From assembly GCF_001766835.1 (NCBI RefSeq), contig NZ_LKEU01000010.1, positions 62,001 through 126,000 of the forward strand: DNA of 64,000 bases. Direction: 5' to 3'. This stretch comes from Acetobacterium wieringae (GTDB lineage Bacteria; Bacillota; Clostridia; Eubacteriales; Eubacteriaceae). The translations under genes and the position numbers were made by a program. The notes beneath the pieces were generated by a model, which was given only the letters and a program-made list of their open reading frames with translations, ran no database searches and had not been told where the DNA came from. Below are positions 1 to 7,440 of this stretch, piece after piece; position 1 is the first letter of the stretch, and each line of letters begins with the position of its first letter.

Positions 1-51
1 CATTTTACCCTCTGGATACGTTTTCCGTACTCTTACGTCTGTTATTTCCAT
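1..51 (-). CDS. spoVG: SpoVG family regulator, 5' end only
   Basis: Only the first 17 codons lie in the window; the gene runs off the left edge. The peptide MEITDVRVRKTYPEGKM matches the conserved N-terminus of SpoVG (Bacillus form MEVTDVRLRRV). A strong ribosome-binding site (GGGGAGG, complement of 61-70) precedes the ATG at 51-49. It lies downstream of purR on the same strand, as in Bacilli, where SpoVG is a small nucleic-acid-binding regulator. The match is short but specific. Confidence 0.8.
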   Translation of the reverse strand, partial: MEITDVRVRKTYPEGKM

Positions 52-103
52 CTCGTAAGCCTCCCCTTTGAAATAAAGTCACATGTCTAGGTATATACTA
101 ACA

Positions 104-134
104 CAAATTCAACTATATTAAAACAAAAACCTTG
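104..134 (-). promoter_or_regulatory. Possible sigma-H-like promoter for spoVG
   Basis: On the minus strand AAGGTTTTT (complement of about 124-132) is followed about 15 nt later by GAATTTG (about 105-111). This resembles the SigH pattern AGGAWWT-N14-GAAT known from the Bacillus spoVG promoter, with one mismatch and one extra spacer base. The region is AT-rich, so chance is a real alternative. Confidence 0.25.
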
Positions 135-250
135 AAATTTTTCCATTCTTACTTATTTTCTAAAAGGGTAAAAAAACAAATAATTTCTTTAATTTCAGGT
201 ACTGCCAATCGATTGAATTATAAAATGTGACATCAATCTTATTTCAATTT

Positions 251-1054
251 TCAGCTTTCTAAATGCAGAGAAACCCGCAATCCCGATTCCAGGTTTTCAT
301 CATCCATCCAAATCAGTGGCGTGAACTGTTCAACCAGTTTTTCCGCCGGGGATCGGGTCACAAAAATAACACAGATTCCCATTACTTCAGCACCCACCTC
401 TTCCATCAGGTTGGTCATCCCCTTGGCGGTTCCGCCGCCCTTCATAAAATCGTCGATGACCAGCACTTTTTTATCCTTAAGATCAATCCGGCGGCTGAGA
501 TACATGGTTTTGATTTTATTGGAGGAGCCGGAAATATAATTGACACTGGTGGTTGCCCCTTCAGTTACCCGGTTGGAACGACGGATCAGCCCCATCGGCA
601 CATTGAGATAATGGGCCGTTTCCATAGCTGCCGGAATACCTTTAGTTTCAGTAGTGACAACATACTCAATCCCCATTTGACCATATTTTGAGGCAATGAT
701 CCGGCCAATATTTTTAGAATAGCGGGGATTTGAGAGGATGTCGCTGTAATAAACAAACCCCCCCTGAATTTTTCGGGCTGGCGACTGAAGCTGGTCAGCT
801 ATTTCTTTGAGGATGCTGACCTCCTCTTCTCTGGTGACCTGAGGATGATAAACCACCCCGCCAGATGCTCCGGAATAGGTTTCGACATAACCGGTACCAG
901 TCAGTTCTATGGCATTTTTGACAATCGCCACATCTTCGCAAACACTGGATTTACCAGCCTCCAGCAAGTCGGTAAAATAATTATAGCTGAATACCTCGTT
1001 GGGATGGTCTGACAATATTTTTGTGATAACACTGATTCTTTCATTTTTTTTCAT
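251..1054 (-). CDS. purR: Purine operon repressor PurR
   Basis: This 267-residue protein has the PurR architecture of Gram-positive bacteria: a winged-helix DNA-binding domain (about 1-72) followed by a phosphoribosyltransferase-fold effector domain. The PRPP-binding loop is clear at residues 197-212 (VLVIDDFMKGGGTAKG). In Bacillus PurR represses purine synthesis genes and PRPP relieves repression; it is a regulator, not an enzyme. Length matches the family (about 270-285). It is followed by spoVG on the same strand, the usual neighbourhood, and preceded by a PurBox-like site that suggests autoregulation. Confidence 0.96.
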   Translation of the reverse strand: MKKNERISVITKILSDHPNEVFSYNYFTDLLEAGKSSVCEDVAIVKNAIELTGTGYVETYSGASGGVVYHPQVTREEEVSILKEIADQLQSPARKIQGGFVYYSDILSNPRYSKNIGRIIASKYGQMGIEYVVTTETKGIPAAMETAHYLNVPMGLIRRSNRVTEGATTSVNYISGSSNKIKTMYLSRRIDLKDKKVLVIDDFMKGGGTAKGMTNLMEEVGAEVMGICVIFVTRSPAEKLVEQFTPLIWMDDENLESGLRVSLHLES

Positions 1055-1079
1055 TTTCCACCTATGAAGGATTCGATTA

Positions 1080-1123
1080 AAATCCGAACATTATTCTCAA
1101 TATCTATAATATTATTCATATTT
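1080..1123. promoter_or_regulatory. Candidate PurR operator (PurBox pair) upstream of purR
   Basis: AAATCCGAACATT at 1080-1092 matches the Bacillus PurBox consensus AWWWCCGAACWWT at all 13 positions. After 18 bases, ATTATTCATATTT (1111-1123) matches the inverted box AWWGTTCGGWWWT at 10 of 13. Bacillus PurR binds two inverted boxes about 16-17 bp apart, one strong and one weak, so the arrangement fits. It lies 26 bp upstream of purR and near the divergent murC promoter. Confidence 0.6.
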
Positions 1124-1150
1124 CCGCAAAAGTGCAAGTTTTTTTTAATC

Positions 1151-1180
1151 TTTACTCAGCGGAAACACCTATGTTATAAT
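1151..1180 (+). promoter_or_regulatory. Putative SigA promoter for murC
   Basis: A consensus -10 TATAAT lies at 1175-1180. The best -35 is the poor match TTTACT at 1151-1156, spaced by 18 bases. It is the only good -10 in the divergent purR-murC gap. Confidence 0.4.
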
Positions 1181-1317
1181 TCGATTTAAAGTGTTTTTCC
1201 TGATTTTGGATGATATTTCGATTATTTCGTTCCCGTCCTTAACCAACAAGCGAACACTTACAACTAATTCATTAAGAAATGTTTAAGATTTTATCACCAA
1301 ATAAAGGAGCTGATTAT

Positions 1318-2736
1318 TTGAAATCACAACTAGAAAACAAATTCAACCGACCCATCAATAAATTATTCTTCATTGGAATTGGCGGGAGCAGCATGAGTGG
1401 CCTGGCTACGATGGCTTTGTCCCAAGGTTTTTCCATTGAGGGTTCGGATATGATTGCTTCCTCCTATACTGAAAAACTAGAAGGTCTGGGCATCACGGTT
1501 CATATCGGACACAGTTATGATAATATCCCCGCTGACACCGACTGTGTTGTTTATTCTGCGGCCATCCATGATGACAACCCGGATATGGTCAAAGCCACCG
1601 ATTTGAATCTTCCCAAAATTGAACGTTCAAGTTTCCTGGGACTCTTTTCCCATATCTTTGATAAAACCATTGCGGTTTCCGGAACCCATGGCAAAACAAC
1701 AACTTCCTCAATGGTTGCCTGTCTACTCCATCACGCCGGTCTGCGGCCCAGCCTGAGCATTGGCGGCAAACTTGATGAATTCGGCGGCAATGCCGTCATT
1801 GATGGCAAAGATTTTTTTGTAGTGGAGGCCTGTGAATATGTGGACAGCTTCCTGACAACGTCTCATTCCATTGGCATCATTACTAATATTGAAGAAGACC
1901 ATCTGGATTACTTTAAGGACGGCATCAAACAAATCAAGGAGTCCTTTACTAAATTCGGTAAAATCCTGCCAGCTGATGGTCTGATGATTGCCTACGGCGA
2001 TTCTCAGGATGTGCTGGACGTGGTGGCTGATTTAGCCTGTCCGGTGGTTACCTACGGTTTAAATAAAACCAACGACTGGTACCCTGCCAATATTGTTTAT
2101 GATAAGGTCGGTAAGCCCAGTTTCGATGTCTATAAAAAGGGTGAATATTATGGTCACTATCAACTCATTATTCCCGGTGAGCATAATGTTCTTAACGCCC
2201 TTTCTGCCATTATTTGCGGGGATTTCCTCACCATTCCGTTGGAAACATCTGTTGCTGCCATGGCAAAATTCAGCGGTGCCAAGCGCCGTTTCGAATTCCG
2301 GGGGGAAGTCAACGGCATCAACGTTTATGAAGACTACGCCCATCACCCAACTGAACTAAAGGTGGTTGTGGATGCCTGTCTCAATTATCAGCACAACAAA
2401 CTGTGGGTTGTTTTTCAACCGCATACCTATTCACGAACCTTCTTTTTCTTTGATGAGTTTGTCGATGCTTTTGCCAAAGCCGACTATGTCATTCTCAACG
2501 ATATTTATTCCGACCGGGAAGGCAATGACTGGAACATCTATTCCGAAGATCTGCAAAAAGCCATTGAAGCAAAATATGGCATTCCGACTGTTACCATTTC
2601 GGCTTTTGAGGATATCGTCAAGCACCTGACTGACCACCTCTGCCCGAATGATCTGGTGCTGGTGGCCGGTTCCCAAACCATCAATCACGTCGCCTTTGAT
2701 CTGGTGGATAAGTTAAAAGAGATTCATAATTCTTGA
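1318..2736 (+). CDS. murC: UDP-N-acetylmuramate--L-alanine ligase MurC
   Basis: MurC joins L-alanine to UDP-MurNAc in cytoplasmic peptidoglycan precursor synthesis. The sequence shows the N-terminal Rossmann glycine motif (FIGIGGSSMSG), the Mur-ligase ATP loop GTHGKTTTS (about residues 122-130), the central ENxEEDHLD-like segment (NIEEDHLDYF) and the C-terminal EDYAHHPTE motif. The frame is open from an ATG at 1279, but that codon has no ribosome-binding site. A TTG at 1318-1320 follows AAAGGAG by 8 bases and starts just before the conserved region, giving 472 residues, so TTG is preferred. Confidence 0.93.
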   Translation: MKSQLENKFNRPINKLFFIGIGGSSMSGLATMALSQGFSIEGSDMIASSYTEKLEGLGITVHIGHSYDNIPADTDCVVYSAAIHDDNPDMVKATDLNLPKIERSSFLGLFSHIFDKTIAVSGTHGKTTTSSMVACLLHHAGLRPSLSIGGKLDEFGGNAVIDGKDFFVVEACEYVDSFLTTSHSIGIITNIEEDHLDYFKDGIKQIKESFTKFGKILPADGLMIAYGDSQDVLDVVADLACPVVTYGLNKTNDWYPANIVYDKVGKPSFDVYKKGEYYGHYQLIIPGEHNVLNALSAIICGDFLTIPLETSVAAMAKFSGAKRRFEFRGEVNGINVYEDYAHHPTELKVVVDACLNYQHNKLWVVFQPHTYSRTFFFFDEFVDAFAKADYVILNDIYSDREGNDWNIYSEDLQKAIEAKYGIPTVTISAFEDIVKHLTDHLCPNDLVLVAGSQTINHVAFDLVDKLKEIHNS

Positions 2737-2761
2737 CATTTCTTCCTAATAGGAGTATCCT
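2733..2761 (+). promoter_or_regulatory. Putative SigA promoter for the DUF4190 gene
   Basis: TTGACA at 2733-2738, overlapping the murC stop codon, is followed after exactly 17 bases by TATCCT at 2756-2761. The DUF4190 gene starts 35 bases further on. Confidence 0.55.
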
Positions 2762-2795
2762 AAAGAGAGTACTATTTTTACTTTAGGAGGCTTAT

Positions 2796-3083
2796 ATGGA
2801 ACAGTATAATAATAAGGCCATCGCATCCATGGTTTTGGGAATCGTATCCCTGGTTTGTATCTTTTTGGGCTACTTTACCATTATTGGTATTGTCTGTGCC
2901 ATTATCGGTTTGATCTTTGCCATCCAAATTCGCAAAGCCGGAGAGCTGGAAGGTTTTAAACCAAATGGCATGGCCACTGCCGGTTTAGTCCTCAACATCA
3001 TCGGTCTGGGCTTGTGTGCACTGGCCTTTATTGCCTGTGTGGCCTGTGTCGGCATCATCGGTACGGCGGGTCTTTATTCCTGA
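2796..3083 (+). CDS. Small DUF4190-type membrane protein
   Basis: A 95-residue, very hydrophobic protein with two membrane segments (about 8-45 and 58-92) separated by a short polar stretch. It has the DUF4190 pattern: N-terminal NNKAIASMVLGIVSLV, a middle GMATAGLVLNIIG and a cysteine-containing tail (FIACVACVG). Function of DUF4190 is unknown. The start is supported by TAGGAGG eight bases upstream. The C-terminal half of the protein at 3970-4827 repeats the same pattern, so the two are related. Confidence 0.75.
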   Translation: MEQYNNKAIASMVLGIVSLVCIFLGYFTIIGIVCAIIGLIFAIQIRKAGELEGFKPNGMATAGLVLNIIGLGLCALAFIACVACVGIIGTAGLYS

Positions 3084-3096
3084 GCATTAATTTTCT

Positions 3097-3123
3097 AAAA
3101 GGACGAGCATTCGTCCTTTTTTT
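3097..3123 (+). terminator. Intrinsic terminator after the DUF4190 gene
   Basis: A ten-base stem AAAAGGACGA / TCGTCCTTTT with loop GCAT is followed by more T residues. Confidence 0.85.
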
Positions 3124-3141
3124 ATATCATGAGGGACGATT

Positions 3142-3912
3142 ATGCATCCAATTATTCATTTCTTTAACGTTGCCATCCCTACCTTTGGCGTTTTATTTTT
3201 GCTGGGAACCGGCGCTGCGTTTTTATTGGGCGTCTACACCGCCCGAAAATATGGCATCACCACCATGGATGCGATGTTTTTCGGTCTCTTTGGGATCATC
3301 GGCGGCATCTCCGGGGCCAAAATACTCTACATTATTGTCGATTTACCCAACCTGCTCGCCAACCCCGAAACCGCCCTGATTCGCCTTGCTACCGGTGGTG
3401 CGGTGTTTTATGGGGGACTGATCGGCGGCATTCTGGGAGGCTATTTTTATACCCGTATTTATCATCTGCATACCATTCAATTTTTCGACATCGCCGTTCC
3501 CTGCCTGGCGCTGGCCCAGGCCTTTGGCCGGATCGGCTGTTTTTTCAATGGCTGCTGCTATGGGATTCCCTACGAGGGGATCGGAGCCGTTTACTATCCA
3601 GTGGGGGCTTATCCGCCATCGGGAATCGGTCTGTTCCCAGCCCAATTGTCAGAATCAGTCTTTCTATTTATTCTGACGCTGGTTCTTATCACCGTGCTGT
3701 GGAAAAGCAACGTTCCTGGTCTGACCACTGGTGTTTACTTGCTCGCCTCAGGACTGTTTCGTTTTATCAATGAATTTTTTCGGGCCGATCCCCGAGGGGC
3801 CATCGGATTTCTCTCAACTTCTCAATTTATCAGCCTGCTCGTTATTGGTTTGGGCTTCTTATTTGTAATGAAGATCCCCCAGCAACTTTATGAAAAACAG
3901 ATCAAACAATAG
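3142..3912 (+). CDS. lgt: Prolipoprotein diacylglyceryl transferase Lgt
   Basis: Lgt transfers diacylglycerol from phosphatidylglycerol to the lipobox cysteine of prelipoproteins at the membrane. The 256 residues contain about seven membrane segments, the signature GRIGCFFNGCCYG (129-141) and the C-terminal arginine segment NEFFRADPRG. The position of the E. coli catalytic His103 (HGGLIG) is Tyr90 here (FYGGLIGG), and the asparagine of GRIGNFING is a cysteine. This looks like a variant subgroup, not a broken gene. Lipoproteins are encoded at 6976, 46192 and 58077. The start follows GAGGGACG. Confidence 0.88.
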   Translation: MHPIIHFFNVAIPTFGVLFLLGTGAAFLLGVYTARKYGITTMDAMFFGLFGIIGGISGAKILYIIVDLPNLLANPETALIRLATGGAVFYGGLIGGILGGYFYTRIYHLHTIQFFDIAVPCLALAQAFGRIGCFFNGCCYGIPYEGIGAVYYPVGAYPPSGIGLFPAQLSESVFLFILTLVLITVLWKSNVPGLTTGVYLLASGLFRFINEFFRADPRGAIGFLSTSQFISLLVIGLGFLFVMKIPQQLYEKQIKQ

Positions 3913-3932
3913 TTATTTAAATGACTTTAGGG

Positions 3933-3938
3933 TATAAT
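3933..3938 (+). promoter_or_regulatory. Possible -10 element for the gene at 3970
   Basis: A perfect TATAAT lies 31 bases before the ATG at 3970. No convincing -35 is present at 16-18 bases, so this is weak. Confidence 0.3.
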
Positions 3939-3969
3939 GAGGATATTAGATTTTTAAGGAGGTTTTGTT

Positions 3970-4827
3970 ATGCATATGTATGACGATTATCTGGGAGATA
4001 TTTCTTCCCAGCCTGACAGTTTTATGGCAATTATGCCAGTTATTATGTCCGTTCTTGGTATTATTTTAGTCGTCAGTCTGGTGATCGGCCTGATCTGCTA
4101 CGTTTTTAATTCCCTTGGTCTTTATACCATGGCCAAAAACCGAAATCTTGATAACCCCTGGCTGGCCTGGATTCCCTTAGCCAGCAACTATCTGATGGGC
4201 GAACTGATCAACGATGATGTTTCCATCAGTACCTGGCACATTCCTTATGCCAAGCTCTTTCTGCCGCTGATGGGGTTGGCTCTAACCGTGGTCATGACCA
4301 TTCTGGGATTTATTCCCTATTTGGGGGCCTTTATGGGGATTTTATTATCCCTGGCGTTAAGCTTTTACTATTATGCTGCTCAATTCTGGCTTTACAGCAT
4401 CTATGACAAGGATCACCGGGTGCTTTATCTGGTTCTCAGCATCATTTTCCCTTTCCTGGGACCGATTTTTGTTTTTATTATCCGCAATCGGGATGCCTAC
4501 GATGAACGTCATCCGGAAGAAGTTATCGCTGAAACTTACGATTCCAAGTCAATCCTGGCCCTGACCCTGGGGATCTTCTCGATTGTCAGCTTTATCACCC
4601 TGATGGGTAGCGGCCTGCTGACCGGTGCTGTGGGCCTGATTTTTGGAATGATCGCCATGAAAGAGCGAAAGCTGCAGGGCCTGCCCACCGGAATGGCGAT
4701 GGCTGGTTTGATTTGCTCCATCATCGGGATGGCCTTTACGGTACTGATGATCTTTGCCTGCATTGCCTGTGTGGGACTCGGCGGCATGGGCATGCTGGGT
4801 GGTCTGATGAACGGGATGTATTACTAA
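3970..4827 (+). CDS. Multispanning membrane protein, DUF4190-like C-terminus
   Basis: This 285-residue protein has about seven hydrophobic segments. The N-terminal two thirds (about 20-175) resembles small integral membrane proteins that read 'N-L-W-A-W-I-P' (here NPWLAWIPLASNYLMGELI, 61-79). The C-terminal third (about 190-285) has the DUF4190 pattern SILALTLGIFSIVSF ... GMAMAGLICSIIGM and ends in a glycine- and methionine-rich tail. It looks like a fusion of two small membrane modules and is paralogous to the 95-residue protein at 2796. AAGGAGG precedes the ATG. No function can be assigned. Confidence 0.75.
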   Translation: MHMYDDYLGDISSQPDSFMAIMPVIMSVLGIILVVSLVIGLICYVFNSLGLYTMAKNRNLDNPWLAWIPLASNYLMGELINDDVSISTWHIPYAKLFLPLMGLALTVVMTILGFIPYLGAFMGILLSLALSFYYYAAQFWLYSIYDKDHRVLYLVLSIIFPFLGPIFVFIIRNRDAYDERHPEEVIAETYDSKSILALTLGIFSIVSFITLMGSGLLTGAVGLIFGMIAMKERKLQGLPTGMAMAGLICSIIGMAFTVLMIFACIACVGLGGMGMLGGLMNGMYY

Positions 4828-4879
4828 TCGAAACGGTTCTTTAACTTTCATTTCTTGATTACAGCGAGGTGAATATTCA

Positions 4880-6205
4880 ATGTCGCAACAACAGTATGGT
4901 CTGGTTCTCAGTGGTGGCGGTGCCAAAGGTGCCTTTGAAATGGGTGTCTGGAAAGCCCTTAAAGAATGTGATTATTCTCTAGGGGCTGTCATCGGAACCT
5001 CGGTCGGGGCCCTAAATGCTGCCATGATTGCCCAGGATGATTATGACATTGCCATGGAATTCTGGTCCAATCTCACCATCAACCAGGTGCTTGATTTAAA
5101 TGAAATAATGACCAATACCTATGTTGATCAGTGGTCAAAAGAGAGCTTTGATGTTTTTCGCAATGGTTTTTTAACAGCGCTATTCTCAGACGGTTTGGAT
5201 ATTTCGCCATTGCGCGACAATCTGACCCGATTAATCTGTGAAGATAGCATCCGAAACTCACCGATTCGTTTCGGACTGGTCACGGTTGACATTACCAGTC
5301 TGAAACCACGGCAGTTGATGATTGACGATATTCCCCAGGGCCAGCTGATTGACTACCTGCTGGCCAGTGCTGCCCTGCCGATTTTTCAAAAACAAGAAAT
5401 CGATGGTAAAACCTATCTCGATGGGGGATTCTTTGATAATGTCCCAATTAATTTTATGCTGGAACAGAATTTTTCTCAGATTATTTCAGTGGAATTCCCG
5501 GCTCCCGGGATGCGCAAATGGGTGCGGGATAATAATGCTGAGATCATTACGGTTAATAACTCCGAATTTCTTGGCGGGATCTTGAATTTTGATACCCGTC
5601 AGATTGAACAGAATATCCAACTCGGCTATCTGGATGCCATGAAAGTGTTTGGGGCACTCAATGGTAAGCACTATTATCTGAATACACAGAAAAGCAATAC
5701 CTTTTTCAGAAAATTTATCGATACTTTGGGACAGCCGCTTTCAAATAAAAAACAGTTGCAAAAAATGCTGGCCTTACTTAACTTACCCGGTGCCGCCAGC
5801 CAACGTGACGTTTTGGACGCACTGGAAAATTTGTTAAAGAAAACATCGTTTAAAAATCAACCGCTTGGCCTTGGGATGCTGGAAATTACCGCAAAAAGCA
5901 TGGGGGTACCCCGTCTGGAAAATTATTCCATTGATTTTTTCATCCAGGCTATTCTCAAAGAATTGAATCGCCTTCTGGATGAAAATCTCACCCTATTGGA
6001 TAACCCCAAAATTATCGGAACTTTTTTAACCCCTTCTAACGGCAGTTATCTCCGCTACAATTTCATCACCTTTTATATCGTCTTTTTAAGCATCCGGGGT
6101 GATCTCAGTCCCGAGCGGATGTCGACCTTTTTGAGCAAATTTTCGCCGGATATTGCCCTCTCCATGATCACTATTTTCTACATCCATGAAATTATCAACC
6201 ACTAA
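4880..6205 (+). CDS. Patatin-like phospholipase
   Basis: The N-terminal patatin domain (about 6-200) has the oxyanion hole SGGGAKG (11-17), the nucleophile elbow GTSVG with Ser41 and the catalytic-dyad Asp181 in DGGFFDN. All catalytic elements are intact, so an active Ser-Asp lipid acyl hydrolase is likely. Residues about 200-441 form an extra C-terminal region with no motif that I recognise, helical in character with a hydrophobic stretch near 395-410. There is no signal peptide. The substrate is unknown. A ribosome-binding site GCGAGGTG precedes the ATG. Confidence 0.85.
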   Translation: MSQQQYGLVLSGGGAKGAFEMGVWKALKECDYSLGAVIGTSVGALNAAMIAQDDYDIAMEFWSNLTINQVLDLNEIMTNTYVDQWSKESFDVFRNGFLTALFSDGLDISPLRDNLTRLICEDSIRNSPIRFGLVTVDITSLKPRQLMIDDIPQGQLIDYLLASAALPIFQKQEIDGKTYLDGGFFDNVPINFMLEQNFSQIISVEFPAPGMRKWVRDNNAEIITVNNSEFLGGILNFDTRQIEQNIQLGYLDAMKVFGALNGKHYYLNTQKSNTFFRKFIDTLGQPLSNKKQLQKMLALLNLPGAASQRDVLDALENLLKKTSFKNQPLGLGMLEITAKSMGVPRLENYSIDFFIQAILKELNRLLDENLTLLDNPKIIGTFLTPSNGSYLRYNFITFYIVFLSIRGDLSPERMSTFLSKFSPDIALSMITIFYIHEIINH

Positions 6206-6207
6206 AA

Positions 6208-6225
6208 AAAGAGCTATCGCTCTTT
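6208..6225 (+). terminator. Hairpin directly after the patatin gene
   Basis: Stem AAAGAGC / GCTCTTT with loop TATC, followed by GAGG and so lacking a T tract. An almost identical hairpin with a proper T tract occurs at 6367-6388, on the other side of the palindromic element at 6246-6343. The pair therefore forms a flanking direct repeat of 17 of 18 bases. Confidence 0.5.
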
Positions 6226-6245
6226 GAGGTTGTCGATAAACTACC

Positions 6246-6343
6246 GTACCGACCAATTGTTAATCTGTTGTACGCTGCGGAATCGGACAGGCGATGCCGT
6301 GTCCGCTCCGATGCGTACAACATGATCTAACAATTGTCGGTAC
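6246..6343. repeat. Palindromic interspersed element, copy 1 (98 bp)
   Basis: The ends GTACCGACCAATTGTTA and TAACAATTGTCGGTAC are inverted repeats with one single-base indel. Almost the whole element pairs with itself: GTTGTACGC with GCGTACAAC, and CGGACA with TGTCCG around a GGCGATGCC centre. Four more copies occur at 29304, 30410, 40012 and 61043, always between genes and in the same orientation. No ORF is inside. It fits a miniature mobile element or a repeated structured RNA. Confidence 0.85.
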
Positions 6344-6366
6344 TGGGTTAGCTTTTTGACAGTCTG

Positions 6367-6388
6367 AAAGAGCTTTCGCTCTTTTTTT
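6367..6388 (+). terminator. Intrinsic terminator (plus strand)
   Basis: Stem AAAGAGC / GCTCTTT, loop TTTC, followed by TTTT. It probably ends patatin transcripts that read through the palindromic element. Confidence 0.75.
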
Positions 6389-6393
6389 ATGTA

Positions 6394-6894
6394 CTAACGG
6401 CCGCAGCACTTTTTATATTTTTTTCCGGAACCACACGGACAGGGATCGTTGCGGCCCACCTTCACTTCGTTCACCACCGTTTTTGAACGCTTGTATTCTT
6501 TTTCCAGCTCAAGGCGTTCATCCTCGGTAAAAAAATTGTTCCATTCTTCCAAAGTATAAAGCCACTCAGCCGGCACTGCCAGCATATTTTTATAAAGTTT
6601 TGCAAAATCGATTTCCAGTCTGATTTGCGAATCCAGTTCAATCGATTCCAGATCAATGGGGGTTATCAGACTTTCGCTGATTCCATCCAAAAAACCCATG
6701 TATTGGGGTGGAACCATCTTGCTCTCGTTAGCCAGATCTTCAAACCGGCCTTCAACGACTGTGATTTTCTCACCCAGAATCTTCTGGTAGAGGACTTTTT
6801 CCTCAGCACAGTATTTTTCCCAAAAGGCATTTTGCTCTTCCTGAGTATTGCAATTCTCTTCGATGTAGTTCTTCCACGCTTCGTATAAACTCAT
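6394..6894 (-). CDS. SEC-C motif protein
   Basis: This 166-residue acidic, soluble protein ends in a classical SEC-C zinc motif: [18 protein letters not shown], with the C-x-C-x8-C-C pattern. The motif is best known from the SecA C-terminus, where it binds zinc and contacts SecB or ribosomes; in stand-alone proteins the role is undefined. Residues 1-145 are helical with no other domain recognised. Transcribed alone, convergent with the patatin gene. The start is supported by GAGGAG upstream. Confidence 0.8.
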   Translation of the reverse strand: MSLYEAWKNYIEENCNTQEEQNAFWEKYCAEEKVLYQKILGEKITVVEGRFEDLANESKMVPPQYMGFLDGISESLITPIDLESIELDSQIRLEIDFAKLYKNMLAVPAEWLYTLEEWNNFFTEDERLELEKEYKRSKTVVNEVKVGRNDPCPCGSGKKYKKCCGR

Positions 6895-6975
6895 TCAATT
6901 TCTCCTCATAGTAATCTAAGCATATTATATCCCAAAAACACCAGGAGTTAAACCATTTTCTGCTAAACCCCGCAA

Positions 6976-7302
6976 TTACTTCACCAGTTCGATGGTGACG
7001 GGATTTACAAACGGTGGCTCGCTCATACCGACCTGATTTTTGATGGTCAGTTTAATCGTCTGACCCTTCTCCGGCACAAAATCAAGGCTGTCAAACCCCT
7101 GCATATTAACCCGGGCCTGATTAAAATTCTCATTATCCAACACCGTGACCAGCAATTCTGTGTCACTGACTTCGTCAATGGTAGCAGTAAAGCTGATACT
7201 ATCCGCCAGTTCATCGTTTGTTGCCTTGGAATTGCTGTTACAGCCAACCAATAGCCCCATTGCCACAATAACTACGATACATAATCCAATTCTTTTCTTC
7301 AT
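6976..7302 (-). CDS. Small lipoprotein of unknown function
   Basis: A 108-residue protein with a lipoprotein signal: lysine-rich start, hydrophobic stretch and lipobox LLVGC (Cys21). The mature part of about 87 residues is beta-rich in appearance (ISFTATIDEV, ELLVTVLDN, TIKLTIKN) and may form a small OB-like or beta-sandwich fold. It is an exported, membrane-anchored protein that would need Lgt. AGGAGG precedes the ATG. Confidence 0.75.
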   Translation of the reverse strand: MKKRIGLCIVVIVAMGLLVGCNSNSKATNDELADSISFTATIDEVSDTELLVTVLDNENFNQARVNMQGFDSLDFVPEKGQTIKLTIKNQVGMSEPPFVNPVTIELVK

Positions 7303-7374
7303 TTTATCCTCCTATTGAACCCTTCTTTGTTCATCAGCATTCAGCCAACACCTGTAATTAAGTTAAAGCAGTTG

Positions 7375-7403
7375 TTGATAATAATCCCATTCCAGTTTAC
7401 AAT
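7375..7403 (+). promoter_or_regulatory. Putative SigA promoter for the kinase-like gene
   Basis: TTGATA at 7375-7380 and TACAAT at 7398-7403 are separated by 17 bases. The TTG start of the downstream gene is 37 bases further on. Confidence 0.5.
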
Positions 7404-7440
7404 GATTATATGATCAATACATGCAGAAAGGAATAATAAA

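Noticed and set aside
6246..6343. Palindromic elements as ordinary terminators
   Set aside because: They have no T tract, and separate terminators sit beside copies 1 and 4. Two copies lie inside an operon.
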